Positions 50,039 through 58,462 of a stretch of 64,000 nt of DNA are shown here, one piece after another; the stretch's first letter is position 1, and each line of letters opens with the position of its first letter. A program made the translations under genes and the position numbers. Origin of the DNA: Peptoniphilus gorbachii (GTDB lineage Bacteria > Bacillota > Clostridia > Tissierellales > Peptoniphilaceae); assembly GCF_016908115.1 (NCBI RefSeq), contig NZ_JAFBDH010000007.1, forward strand, positions 1 through 64,000, given 5' to 3'. The notes below the pieces were generated by a model. The model saw nothing but the letters and a program-made list of their open reading frames with translations. It ran no database searches and had not been told where the DNA came from.

Positions 50039-50882
50039 ATTATATAAACCAAGTAAACTCTCAGAAATCCTCACAAAATATGGATTTAGATTTACAAAAT
50101 CTCTGGGACAAAACTTTTTAATTGACGGAAATATAGTTAGAAAAATTGCTGATGCAGCTGAAATAACAAAGGATGACAATGTACTTGAAATTGGTCCTGG
50201 AGTTGGAACGTTAACAGAAGAGTTGGCGCTAAGGGCAAAAAAAGTTCTTGCAGTTGAAATCGATGAAAAGTTAAGAGATCTTCACAAGGAAACTCTTGAT
50301 ATAGACAATGTAAAAGTAATCTATGGAGATTTTTTGGACTTAGATTTAAAAAAACTTACTGAGGATGAATTTGGCGGTGAAAGCTTTAAAGTAGTGGCAA
50401 ATCTTCCTTATTATGTAACAACACCAATTATTGAAAAATTAATTTTAGCTAAAGTTAATTTAATTTCTATAACAGTAATGGTACAAAAGGAAGTTGCAAA
50501 AAGACTTGCAGCAGAGCCAGGTAATAAAGATTATGGATCACTTTCAGTTTTTATAAATTATTACACAGACTGCCTTTACAAATTTCAAGTGCCAAGTTCA
50601 GTCTTTATGCCAAAGCCAAATGTGGACTCGGCAGTTGTTAATTTAGTTATGAAAAAAAGAGAAGATCTTGATACAGACTTTTTATTTAAAGTCGTACGTG
50701 CAGCTTTTACAACTAGAAGGAAGACAATTTTAAATTCTCTTTCTAATTCAAAATTAAATTACACTAAAGAAGAAATAAAAAGAGCTCTTGAACTAAGTGG
50801 CATTGATGAAAGAAGAAGAGCAGAGACACTAAAGCTTGAAGAATTTATAGTTTTAAGTGTAAATTTTAAAAGTGTGGGGTAA
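50031..50882 (+). CDS. ksgA: 16S rRNA dimethyladenosine transferase KsgA (RsmA), start codon non-canonical
   Basis: The frame gives 283 residues: DRLYKPSKLSEIL, TKSLGQNFLID (substrate-binding N-terminus), LEIGPGVGTLT (SAM motif) and NLPYYVTTPII (catalytic NLPY). It dimethylates A1518 and A1519 of 16S rRNA. The N-terminal motifs lie upstream of the first TTG (50223), so a 50223 start would remove the SAM-binding site. No ATG, GTG or TTG is in frame between the TGA at 50022-50024 and 50223. Candidates are ATA at 50031 (just before DRLY, the usual N-terminus) or ATT at 50025, with AAGGA 5 nt upstream. It overlaps rnmV. Confidence 0.9.
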   Translation: MDRLYKPSKLSEILTKYGFRFTKSLGQNFLIDGNIVRKIADAAEITKDDNVLEIGPGVGTLTEELALRAKKVLAVEIDEKLRDLHKETLDIDNVKVIYGDFLDLDLKKLTEDEFGGESFKVVANLPYYVTTPIIEKLILAKVNLISITVMVQKEVAKRLAAEPGNKDYGSLSVFINYYTDCLYKFQVPSSVFMPKPNVDSAVVNLVMKKREDLDTDFLFKVVRAAFTTRRKTILNSLSNSKLNYTKEEIKRALELSGIDERRRAETLKLEEFIVLSVNFKSVG

Positions 50883-50889
50883 AGAAAAT

Positions 50890-51240
50890 ATGAATGATAA
50901 ATTTATAGATGAAATTTCAAAAGAAGTAGAAAAGAATATTTACGAATTTAACAAAAAGGATGACTTAATTGAAATAATTTCACAAATATTTAAATCCCTA
51001 TCTGATCCTACAAGGATAAAGATCATCTATGCACTTATGAATGGACCTTTATGCGTTTCTGATATTGCAGTCTTACTTAATATGAGTCAGTCTTCAATAT
51101 CCCATCAACTTGCACTTTTAAGAAATCAAAATCTAATAAAAGTAAAGAGAAATGGTAGAAGAGCCTATTATTCACTAGACGATGAACATGTACTTTGTAT
51201 ATTCAAAGACGGCTTAGAACATGCAAAGCACAAATTATAA
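50890..51240 (+). CDS. ArsR/SmtB-family metal-sensing repressor (CzrA-like zinc site)
   Basis: A 116-residue winged helix-turn-helix repressor (recognition region MSQSSISHQLALLRNQ). The C-terminal helix has the complete alpha5 metal site of CzrA/SmtB: Asp-x-His-x10-His-x2-His, read from DEHVLCIFKDGLEHAKH. This predicts Zn(II) or Co(II) sensing; a cysteine (PLCVSD) occurs at the alpha3 position, but a full alpha3N site is not seen. The ATG at 50890 follows GGGGTAAAG. It follows ksgA by 7 bp and is followed by glutaredoxin and mntP genes. Confidence 0.85.
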   Translation: MNDKFIDEISKEVEKNIYEFNKKDDLIEIISQIFKSLSDPTRIKIIYALMNGPLCVSDIAVLLNMSQSSISHQLALLRNQNLIKVKRNGRRAYYSLDDEHVLCIFKDGLEHAKHKL

Positions 51241-51320
51241 AAATAATTAAGTAAAAATTTAAATATTTGATTCACTTATACTATTGGAGTATAATAAAAG
51301 AACTAATGAGGAGGAATAAA

Positions 51321-51548
51321 ATGAGTAAAGTAACAGTATACACAAGTAACACTTGCCCTTACTGCACAATGGCAAAGGATTATTTAAAAGAAAGAGAAGT
51401 TGACTTCGAAGAAAAGAATGTTCAAACTGACAAAGAAGCAAGAAGCGAATTAATGGCAATGGGATACACGGGAGTCCCAGTAATCTGTATTGATGACGAA
51501 CAAATCGTTGGCTTTGACAAAAATAGATTAGACGAATTGTTAAAATAA
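51321..51548 (+). CDS. Glutaredoxin-like thiol oxidoreductase (NrdH/YruB type)
   Basis: A 75-residue thioredoxin-fold protein with the redox motif CPYC at residues 12-15 and the cis-Pro loop TGVPVICID. The size and CPYC motif fit the NrdH/glutaredoxin-like group that reduces ribonucleotide reductase or other disulfides. The ATG at 51321 follows GAGGAGG. It ends before a good terminator. Confidence 0.88.
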   Translation: MSKVTVYTSNTCPYCTMAKDYLKEREVDFEEKNVQTDKEARSELMAMGYTGVPVICIDDEQIVGFDKNRLDELLK

Positions 51549-51566
51549 TTATTTAAAAATTAGAAG

Positions 51567-51599
51567 AAAAATAGATGCTGTGGGGGCATCTATTTTTTT
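51567..51599 (+). terminator. Terminator after the glutaredoxin-like gene
   Basis: AAAATAGATGC (51568-51578) pairs with GCATCTATTTT (51586-51596), followed by Ts. Confidence 0.85.
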
Positions 51600-51610
51600 G
51601 AGGAGTGAAG

Positions 51611-52177
51611 ATGAATTTAATATCGGTATTTTTTATTGGAGTGGGACTTTCTATGGACGCCTTTGCGGCGGCAATATGTAAGGGCCTATCCATAAGAAAA
51701 AAATTTTTAGAAAAATCCTTTGTTATTTCCCTATTTTTTGGAGTCTTTCAAGCACTTATGCCCTTTGTTGGATATCTTTTGGGTTCGATTTTTGCAGAAA
51801 AGCTTCAAAGAGTAGATCACTGGATTGCCTTTGTTCTCCTATCAATTATAGGAATTAACATGATAAGAGAATCAAGGGAAAAAACTTGTAAAATTGAAGA
51901 AGATAAACTTGATCTGAAAAACTTATTAATGTTAGCCATAGCGACATCTATTGATGCTCTAGCAGTTGGAGTTTCCTTTGCCTTTTTAAATATAAAAATA
52001 TCTATGACAATTTTTGTAATAGGACTAACAACCTTTATCATATCTTTTTTTGGAGTACAAATAGGAAAAGCTTTTGGCATTGCCTTAAAAGACAAGGCCC
52101 AAGTAACAGGAGGCTTAATACTAATTTTTCTTGGCATAAAAATTTTAGTAGAGCATCTCGGACTTCTTACAATTTAA
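51611..52177 (+). CDS. mntP: Manganese efflux pump MntP
   Basis: A 188-residue membrane protein with six helices in two repeats. The MntP hallmarks GLSMDAFAAAICKG near the N-terminus and ATSIDALAVGVSFAF in the second repeat supply the membrane Asp residues needed for Mn(II) export. The ATG at 51611 follows GAGGAG. It sits after a terminator, so it may have its own promoter overlapping the hairpin. The ArsR-like sensor two genes upstream could control metal export, though its site predicts zinc. Confidence 0.9.
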   Translation: MNLISVFFIGVGLSMDAFAAAICKGLSIRKKFLEKSFVISLFFGVFQALMPFVGYLLGSIFAEKLQRVDHWIAFVLLSIIGINMIRESREKTCKIEEDKLDLKNLLMLAIATSIDALAVGVSFAFLNIKISMTIFVIGLTTFIISFFGVQIGKAFGIALKDKAQVTGGLILIFLGIKILVEHLGLLTI

Positions 52178-52189
52178 TACAATAAGATA

Positions 52190-52232
52190 ACTTTAAACTC
52201 TCTAAGTTTTTTAACTAGCGAGTTTTTTTATA
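52190..52232 (+). terminator. Imperfect terminator after mntP
   Basis: AAACTC and GAGTTT arms plus an inner CTAAGTT/AACTAG pairing form an imperfect hairpin, ending in a T7 run. Confidence 0.65.
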
Positions 52233-52590
52233 GTTTAATTAAAAAAATTACTTAAAAATTTTCATTATAAAAATTACTTAAAAATAAGTAAAAATATAAA
52301 AATCCATTTTAAAATATTATTAAATTATAAAAAAATTAAATAAAAAAATAAAACTTAAAAAAAATTAAATTTTCATTTAGTCAAAGATTAAGCTTCAAAA
52401 ATTAAATTTTATAAGAAAATAAATTATAATTAAATCTTTTTTTAACAAATGTAATTAATATTAAAAAATACTTTAATTTTGGATATTTGAAGAAAATTAA
52501 CAAAAAGGATTTCCTTTATTTTACATGTTTTTTAATGTATAATTGATATGCAAAAGATTTAAATTAATTTATCATACATAGAGATTTTAA
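52233..52590. other. Extremely AT-rich intergenic region upstream of the gcd operon
   Basis: About 360 bp composed almost only of A and T, with no ORF. It contains a direct repeat AAAAATTACTTAAAAAT (two copies near 52234 and 52266) and numerous A-tracts. It may act as a curved UP-type element for the strong downstream promoter. Confidence 0.6.
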
Positions 52591-52619
52591 TTGAATTAAT
52601 TTTAGGTCTTTGTTATAAT
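52591..52619 (+). promoter_or_regulatory. Sigma-A promoter of the glutaconyl-CoA decarboxylase operon
   Basis: TTGAAT (52591-52596), 17 bp, TATAAT (52614-52619). A perfect palindrome GGAATGTATTCC lies at 52633-52644, just after the expected transcription start, as a candidate operator. Confidence 0.82.
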
Positions 52620-52678
52620 ATTCTTAAAAGTTGGAATGTATTCCGTAATATGAAAAAAACACATTGGGAGGTGTGATA

Positions 52679-52999
52679 ATGTTAGGAGATGTTACTCTTA
52701 CCCTTGGAGAAGCCTTTGGTGTAGCGTTGACAGGACTTAGCGTAGTTTTCTTAGCCCTTATTTCTCTACTAATTGCAATTATGATAATTAGTAAGGTAGT
52801 TGGAGGTATTCAAGGTAAGGCTGACGCAAATAAGTCTAATCAAAAAGCAGCAGCGCCTGTAAAGGCAGCACCGAAAAAAGCAGTAGCTGATAATTCAATG
52901 GACCCTGCACTATTAGCAGCAATAGTTGGAGCAATTAGCATGCAAGAAAGATCGAGAGTTGAAAGTTTTAGAATTGTTTCTATAAACGAAAAAAAATAA
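52679..52999 (+). CDS. gcdD: Glutaconyl-CoA decarboxylase delta subunit (OadG-like)
   Basis: A 106-residue small subunit. It has one N-terminal membrane helix (VVFLALISLLIAIMIISKVV), a lysine/alanine-rich linker, and a C-terminal segment containing PALLAAIVGAISMQE, conserved in the gamma/delta subunits of Na+-pumping decarboxylases. It holds the soluble carboxyltransferase to the membrane beta subunit. The ATG at 52679 follows GGGAGGTGTGATA. First gene of the operon. Confidence 0.88.
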   Translation: MLGDVTLTLGEAFGVALTGLSVVFLALISLLIAIMIISKVVGGIQGKADANKSNQKAAAPVKAAPKKAVADNSMDPALLAAIVGAISMQERSRVESFRIVSINEKK

Positions 53000-53041
53000 A
53001 TTATTTTAAATTATTCTATTATTTATGAAAAGGAGAAATTA

Positions 53042-53455
53042 ATGAAATATCAAGTTAAAGTAGATGGAAAAGTTTTTGAAGTAGAAGTTGAAAAAGTTGG
53101 TGGAGGATATGGATCACTTACTCCAGGATCTTTAACAGCAGCACCAGCAGCAGCTCCAGTAGCTCCAGCAGTAGCACCAGCAGCACCTGCTCCACAACAA
53201 GCAGCACCAGCACCTGCACCAGCGGCAGCTCCAGCAGCAGGCGGCGCAGGAGATGTAGTTTCACCAATGCCAGGAACTGTTCTTAAATTAAATGTTAATA
53301 ATGGTGACACTGTAGCATCTGGAGATGTAATTTTAATTCTTGAAGCTATGAAGATGGAAAATGAAATCGTAGCTCCATGTGCAGGAAAAGTAACACTTAA
53401 AGTAACAGCTGGAGAAACAGTAGATACTGACGCATTACTAGCAGTTGTTGAATAA
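53042..53455 (+). CDS. gcdC: Glutaconyl-CoA decarboxylase gamma subunit (biotin carrier)
   Basis: A 137-residue biotin protein. It has an N-terminal beta-strand segment ([17 protein letters not shown]), an Ala/Pro linker (about residues 33-68) and a biotinyl domain with the EAMKMENE motif; Lys104 carries the biotin. The arm carries CO2 from the alpha subunit to the beta subunit. The ATG follows AAAGGAG. A strongly repetitive GCA/CCA linker explains the local rise in G+C. Confidence 0.93.
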   Translation: MKYQVKVDGKVFEVEVEKVGGGYGSLTPGSLTAAPAAAPVAPAVAPAAPAPQQAAPAPAPAAAPAAGGAGDVVSPMPGTVLKLNVNNGDTVASGDVILILEAMKMENEIVAPCAGKVTLKVTAGETVDTDALLAVVE

Positions 53456-53469
53456 TAGGAGGTCGGAAT

Positions 53470-54606
53470 ATGTTATTAGAAACATTACAGGGGATTCTAG
53501 GTGAATCGGGGTTTGCAGCATTACAGTGGCAAAATGTAGTAATGTTTATTATATCCTTCATTCTTATTTATCTAGCGATTAAAAAAGAATTTGAACCATT
53601 ATTACTTCTTCCAATTGCCTTTGGTATGCTTTTAAGAAACTTGCCAATGACAGGCTTAATGGAAGTTGGAGACCCATGGCAATCTTCAGGGGTTTTAGCA
53701 ATTATGTATAACGGAGTTAAGTCAAACTTATTCCCATGTTTAATATTTATGGGCGTAGGAGCAATGACTGACTTTGGACCACTTATTGCAAATCCAATTT
53801 CACTTTTACTAGGTTCAGCAGCACAATTTGGTATTTATGTTGCCTTTATTGTAGCTATTAAACTTGGTTTTACTGGACCAGAAGCAGCATCAATTGGTAT
53901 TATCGGTGGAGCAGATGGCCCAACAGCAATATTTACAACATCACAACTTGCACCACACTTACTTGCACCAATTGCAGTAGCAGCTTATTCATACATGGCT
54001 CTTATCCCAATGATTCAACCGCCAATTATGAAGGCACTTACTACTGAAAAAGAAAGAACAACAGTTATGACTTCACTAAGAAAAGTATCTAAACTAGAAA
54101 AAGTTATTTTTCCAGTTGTAGTAGTACTTTTCACATCACTACTTCTTCCAGATGTAGCACCACTTCTTGGTATGCTAATGCTTGGAAACCTATTTAAGGA
54201 ATCAGGAGTAGTTGCAAGACTTTCTGACACTGTACAAAATGCTCTTATGAACATTGTAACAATTATGCTTGGTACAACTGTTGGAGCAACTGCAGATGGA
54301 ACAACTTTTCTACAACCTGCAACAATTAAAATAATAGTCCTTGGACTAATGGCATTTTGCTTTGCAACAGCAGGCGGTGTTATTTTTGGAAAAATTCTAT
54401 ACATTGTAACAGGTGGAAAGATCAATCCACTTATTGGTTCAGCTGGTGTATCAGCAGTACCAATGGCAGCACGTGTATCACAAGTTGAAGGTAGAAAATA
54501 TAATCCTACTAACTTCTTACTAATGCACGCAATGGGACCTAATGTTGCTGGAGTTATAGGCTCAGCAGTAGCAGCAGGTGTATTCTTAATATTATTTAGT
54601 CATTAA
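53470..54606 (+). CDS. gcdB: Glutaconyl-CoA decarboxylase beta subunit (Na+ pump)
   Basis: A 378-residue polytopic membrane subunit that decarboxylates carboxybiotin and exports Na+. The re-entrant loops are seen at [16 protein letters not shown] and in the C-terminal [15 protein letters not shown] segment, with conserved Asp and Ser residues of the family. It is 15 bp from gcdC with an AGGAGG site. Partial terminator-like hairpin after it may set the ratio with the soluble subunits. Confidence 0.94.
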   Translation: MLLETLQGILGESGFAALQWQNVVMFIISFILIYLAIKKEFEPLLLLPIAFGMLLRNLPMTGLMEVGDPWQSSGVLAIMYNGVKSNLFPCLIFMGVGAMTDFGPLIANPISLLLGSAAQFGIYVAFIVAIKLGFTGPEAASIGIIGGADGPTAIFTTSQLAPHLLAPIAVAAYSYMALIPMIQPPIMKALTTEKERTTVMTSLRKVSKLEKVIFPVVVVLFTSLLLPDVAPLLGMLMLGNLFKESGVVARLSDTVQNALMNIVTIMLGTTVGATADGTTFLQPATIKIIVLGLMAFCFATAGGVIFGKILYIVTGGKINPLIGSAGVSAVPMAARVSQVEGRKYNPTNFLLMHAMGPNVAGVIGSAVAAGVFLILFSH

Positions 54607-54610
54607 TTAA

Positions 54611-54634
54611 ATTCAGCTCCAAAGTGAGCTGAAT
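54611..54634 (+). terminator. Hairpin between gcdB and gctA (weak terminator or mRNA-processing site)
   Basis: ATTCAGCTC (54611-54619) pairs with GAGCTGAAT (54626-54634); only ATTTAT follows, so termination would be partial. Confidence 0.55.
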
Positions 54635-54676
54635 ATTTATGCAATCAAGTTATATATAACAAAAGGAGGTTTTAAC

Positions 54677-55648
54677 TTGAGTAAAGTAATGAAACTTAAA
54701 GACGCCATAGCAAAATATGTAGAAAATGGCGATGTAATTTCACTAGGGGGATTTACAACTAACAGAAAACCTTACGCAGCAGTAAATGAAATTTTGCGTC
54801 AAGGTCAAAAAGATTTTATCGTTGAAGCAGGACCTGCAGGAGGAGACTGGGACACATTAATTGGAGCTGGCAGAGTAAAGGCATACATAAATTGCTACAC
54901 TGCTAACTCAGGATATACAAATGTTTCAAGAAGATTTAGAGCAGCGGTTGAAAAGGGTGAACTTCTTATGGAAGACTACTCTCAAGACGTTGAAATGCAA
55001 AGAATTCACGCAGCTGCACTTGGACTTCCATACCTACCATGTAGACTTATGATGGGTTCAGGTTTAGTTGACGAATGGGGAATTTCTAAAGAAGAAAGAG
55101 AAAAAATTGACAAACTTCCAAATGATAAGTTTATATATGTAGAAAACCCATTCAAAAAGGGAGAAAAACTTGTTGCAGCTCCAGTTCCAGAAATTGACAC
55201 TGCAATAATTCACGTACAAATGGCATCTCCAGACGGAACTACAAGAATTCTTGGAAACACTTTCCACGATGTTGATATTGCAATAGCAGCTAAAAAAGTT
55301 ATCGTAACTTGCGAAGAGCTTGTTTCTAACGAATACATCAAAAACTTTGATGCAGCTGAAAACAAAATTCCTGGATTCTGTGTTGATGCAGTAGTTCATG
55401 CACCATTTGGAGCACACCCTTCACAATGCTATAACTATTATGATTATGATGCTGCCTTCTATAAGATGTATAACGTTGAATCAAAAACTGAAGAAAACTT
55501 CAATGCATTCTTAGACGAATGGGTATATGGTGTTGAAGATCACGAAGCATACCTAAATAAACTTGGAGCTACAAGACTTATCGGATTAAAGAATGTTCCA
55601 GGATTTGGTTACTCTACAGACGTACTAAAGAAGGGAGAAGATAAATAA
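54677..55648 (+). CDS. gctA: Glutaconate CoA-transferase subunit A
   Basis: A 323-residue subunit. It starts KVMKLKDAIAKYVENGDVISLGGFTTNRKP (key core GDVISLGGFTTNRKP), typical of GctA. It transfers CoA from acetyl- or glutaconyl-CoA to (R)-2-hydroxyglutarate together with GctB. The start is TTG with AAAGGAGG 7 nt upstream. The stop overlaps the gctB ATG by 1 nt, so synthesis is coupled. Confidence 0.94.
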   Translation: MSKVMKLKDAIAKYVENGDVISLGGFTTNRKPYAAVNEILRQGQKDFIVEAGPAGGDWDTLIGAGRVKAYINCYTANSGYTNVSRRFRAAVEKGELLMEDYSQDVEMQRIHAAALGLPYLPCRLMMGSGLVDEWGISKEEREKIDKLPNDKFIYVENPFKKGEKLVAAPVPEIDTAIIHVQMASPDGTTRILGNTFHDVDIAIAAKKVIVTCEELVSNEYIKNFDAAENKIPGFCVDAVVHAPFGAHPSQCYNYYDYDAAFYKMYNVESKTEENFNAFLDEWVYGVEDHEAYLNKLGATRLIGLKNVPGFGYSTDVLKKGEDK

Positions 55649-56445
55649 TGGCTAGATATGATAATTATACAAATAAAGAAATGCAAGCAGTTACAATTGC
55701 TAGACAAATTAAAGACGGTCAAATAGCAATTGTAGGAACAGGACTTCCTCTAATTGGCGCATCTCTTGCAAAAGCAGTTTATGCTCCTAACTGTTATCTA
55801 ATTGTAGAATCAGGACTTATGGATTGTGATCCAATAGAAGTTCCAAGATCAGTTGGTGACAATAGATTTATGGCACACTGTGGTGTTCACTGGACAAATG
55901 CAACTTATGTTGGTTTCCAAGCTAATGAATGGAGACATGACAAAAAGAGAATGATTGCATTTATCGGTGGAGCTCAAATTGACCCATTTGGAAATGTTAA
56001 CTCTACAGTAATTGGTGACTACCACCACCCTAAGACAAGATTTACTGGTTCTGGTGGAGCTAATGGTATTGCAACTTATGTAAATACTATTATTATGATG
56101 CAACACGAAAAGAGAAGATTTATAGAAAAAGTTGACTATATTACTTCTCCAGGTTGGATCGATGGTCCTGGCGGAAGAACTAGAGTAGGTATTCCTGAAA
56201 ATGTTGGACCACAAATGGTTGTAACTGATAAGGGTATATTAAAATTTGACGAAGATACTAAGAGAATGTATCTTGCTGGATATTATCCTTCTTCATCTCC
56301 AGAAGATGTTATTGAAAATACAGGATTTGATATTGATGTATCTCGTGCAGTAAAACTTGAAGAACCAGACGAAGAAGTTATTAAATTAATAAGAGAAGAA
56401 ATAGATCCAGGCGAAGCTTTCATTAAGAGACCTGTAGAAGAATAA
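55648..56445 (+). CDS. gctB: Glutaconate CoA-transferase subunit B
   Basis: A 265-residue catalytic subunit. In CoA-transferases of family I the active-site Glu attacks the CoA ester; here the segment IVESGLMDCDP carries the Glu at the family position (GctB Glu54). GGSGGANGIA matches a glycine loop. It works as an alpha/beta octamer with GctA. Followed by gcdA after 9 bp. Confidence 0.94.
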   Translation: MARYDNYTNKEMQAVTIARQIKDGQIAIVGTGLPLIGASLAKAVYAPNCYLIVESGLMDCDPIEVPRSVGDNRFMAHCGVHWTNATYVGFQANEWRHDKKRMIAFIGGAQIDPFGNVNSTVIGDYHHPKTRFTGSGGANGIATYVNTIIMMQHEKRRFIEKVDYITSPGWIDGPGGRTRVGIPENVGPQMVVTDKGILKFDEDTKRMYLAGYYPSSSPEDVIENTGFDIDVSRAVKLEEPDEEVIKLIREEIDPGEAFIKRPVEE

Positions 56446-56454
56446 GGAGGACAC

Positions 56455-58224
56455 ATGACTCAATATTCACTTGCTTCATATTTTCAAAATATGAAGACAA
56501 TTGGAAAGCCATTAAAAGCAGTTGATGAAGAAAACTTCAATCAATTAAGAGAAGTTGAAGAAGAAATTAGAGAGTTTGCTGAAAAAGCTCTTGCTGCTGG
56601 TAAACCAGATGAAAAAGTAAATGAACGTGGCGAAATGACAGCACTTCAAAGAATTGCTGAACTTATAGACGAAGGTACTTGGTGCCCACTTAATACTATT
56701 TACAATCCTGGTGAAAATGACCATGGTACAACTGGTATTGTTAAAGGACTTGCAAAAGTTGATGACAGATGGGTATACATTGTTGCATCAGATAACAAAA
56801 AACTTGCAGGTGCATGGATTGCTGGACAAGCTGATGACCTATTAAGAGCATCAGATACAGCAGAAAGACTTAGAATTCCACTAGTATATATACTAAATTG
56901 TTCAGGTGTAAAACTCGACGAACAAGAAAAAGTTTATCCAAATAGACGTGGAGGCGGTACTCCTTTCTATAGAAATTCAAGACTTAACCAATGTGGCGTT
57001 CCTGTAATAGTTGGTATTTATGGAACTAACCCAGCTGGTGGTGGATATCACTCAATTTCTCCTACAATTATAGTTGCTCATAAAGATGCAAATATGGCTG
57101 TTGGTGGAGCTGGAATCCTTGGCGGTATGAATCCAAAGGGATATATCGACGAAGAAGGAGCTAACCAAATAGCTGATCAAACTGCAAATGCTAAGAAAAC
57201 TACTCCTCCAGGATCAGTAGGAGTTCACTTTGCACAAACTGGTTTTATGAGAGAAGTTTATGTTGAAGAAGAAGGAGTGCTTGAAGGAATTAGAAAATAT
57301 CTTTCAATGCTTCCTAAATTCCAAAGAGAATTCTTCAGAGTAGACGATCCAAAGAATCCACTATTTGACCCTAACGATATGTATTCACTTATTCCACTTA
57401 ATGGTAAAAAGGCTTACGATGTATATGATGTAATTTCAAGACTTTTTGACGGTTCTGAATTTATGGAATACAAAAAAGGTTACGGTAGAGAAATGGTAAC
57501 TGGACTTGCAAAAGTTAACGGACTTTTAGTTGGTGTTGTTGCTAATGTTCAAGGTCTATTAATGGGCTATCCTGAATACTACAATGATCCTAAACACATC
57601 TCTATTGGTGGAAAACTTTATAGACAAGGTTTAATCAAGATGAATGAATTTGTAACACTTTGTGCTAGAGACAGACTTCCAATTATTTGGCTACAAGATA
57701 CTACAGGTATTGATGTAGGCGACGATGCAGAAAAAGCTGAATTACTAGGACTTGGTCAATCACTTATTTATTCAATTCAAAAATCTGATCTTCCTCAAAT
57801 GGAAATTACAATGAGAAAGGGGACTGCAGCAGCTCACTACGTACTTGGTGGACCACAAGGAAATGACACTAACGCATTTTCTCTAGGATCTGCAGCTACT
57901 GAAATCAACGTAATGAATGGAGAAACTGCAGCTACTGCAATGTATTCAAGAAGACTTGCAAAAGATAAAAAAGCTGGAAAAGATCTTCAACCAACAATTG
58001 ACAAGATGAATGATTTAATTCAAGATTATGCTGAAAAATCAAAACCATTCTCTTGTGCTAAATATGGTTTAGTAGATGAAATAGTAAATATGAACTTATG
58101 GAGAAATTATATTATCGCTTTCACTGAAAGTGCATATCAAGATCCTGAATCAATTTGCCCAGTTCATCAAATGCTTACTCCAAGAATCATCAGAGATTAC
58201 GATAGATTAAATAACATTAAATAA
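56455..58224 (+). CDS. gcdA: Glutaconyl-CoA decarboxylase alpha subunit (carboxyltransferase)
   Basis: A 589-residue crotonase-fold carboxyltransferase. It carries two carboxyltransferase half-domains (N-terminal about 30-300, C-terminal about 330-570). It transfers CO2 from glutaconyl-CoA to biotin on GcdC, giving crotonyl-CoA. Conserved features include GGGTPFYRNSRLNQ, VGGAGILGGMNPKG and the C-terminal GPQGNDTNAFSLGSAATE. Length matches Acidaminococcus GcdA. It stands apart from gcdDCB but in the same operon. A terminator follows. Confidence 0.95.
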   Translation: MTQYSLASYFQNMKTIGKPLKAVDEENFNQLREVEEEIREFAEKALAAGKPDEKVNERGEMTALQRIAELIDEGTWCPLNTIYNPGENDHGTTGIVKGLAKVDDRWVYIVASDNKKLAGAWIAGQADDLLRASDTAERLRIPLVYILNCSGVKLDEQEKVYPNRRGGGTPFYRNSRLNQCGVPVIVGIYGTNPAGGGYHSISPTIIVAHKDANMAVGGAGILGGMNPKGYIDEEGANQIADQTANAKKTTPPGSVGVHFAQTGFMREVYVEEEGVLEGIRKYLSMLPKFQREFFRVDDPKNPLFDPNDMYSLIPLNGKKAYDVYDVISRLFDGSEFMEYKKGYGREMVTGLAKVNGLLVGVVANVQGLLMGYPEYYNDPKHISIGGKLYRQGLIKMNEFVTLCARDRLPIIWLQDTTGIDVGDDAEKAELLGLGQSLIYSIQKSDLPQMEITMRKGTAAAHYVLGGPQGNDTNAFSLGSAATEINVMNGETAATAMYSRRLAKDKKAGKDLQPTIDKMNDLIQDYAEKSKPFSCAKYGLVDEIVNMNLWRNYIIAFTESAYQDPESICPVHQMLTPRIIRDYDRLNNIK

Positions 58225-58242
58225 TATAAAACATGACAATTT

Positions 58243-58277
58243 ATTGGATAATCTGAAAAAGGATTATCCAATATTTT
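58243..58277 (+). terminator. Terminator after gcdA
   Basis: ATTGGATAATC (58243-58253) pairs with GATTATCCAAT (58262-58272), followed by ATTTTTG. Confidence 0.85.
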
Positions 58278-58390
58278 TGTATATGTCAAATTAATTTACG
58301 ATAAGTAAACAATACTTTTTAAAAGTAAAAAATAGTAAAACATAAAAGCTCCAAAAGCCTTGTAATTTCACGATTCTTGGCTCTTTATTT

Positions 58391-58419
58391 TTGACAAAGA
58401 TACATAAGTATAGTAGAAT
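58391..58419 (+). promoter_or_regulatory. Sigma-A promoter of the hgdCAB operon
   Basis: TTGACA (58391-58396), 17 bp, TAGAAT (58414-58419), 43 bp before the hgdC start. Confidence 0.82.
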
Positions 58420-58462
58420 TAAGAAGAGTAAGATATTAATTTTAAGATAAAGAGGAGATTGT

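Noticed and set aside
53050-53310. Minus-strand ORF rich in Ala/Gly (86 codons)
   Set aside because: It is the antisense shadow of the Ala/Pro linker of the biotin carrier subunit; no ribosome site or known domain.
54650-54664. Palindrome GTTATATATAAC before gctA as an operator
   Set aside because: Pure AT palindromes are common in this genome and nothing else supports it.
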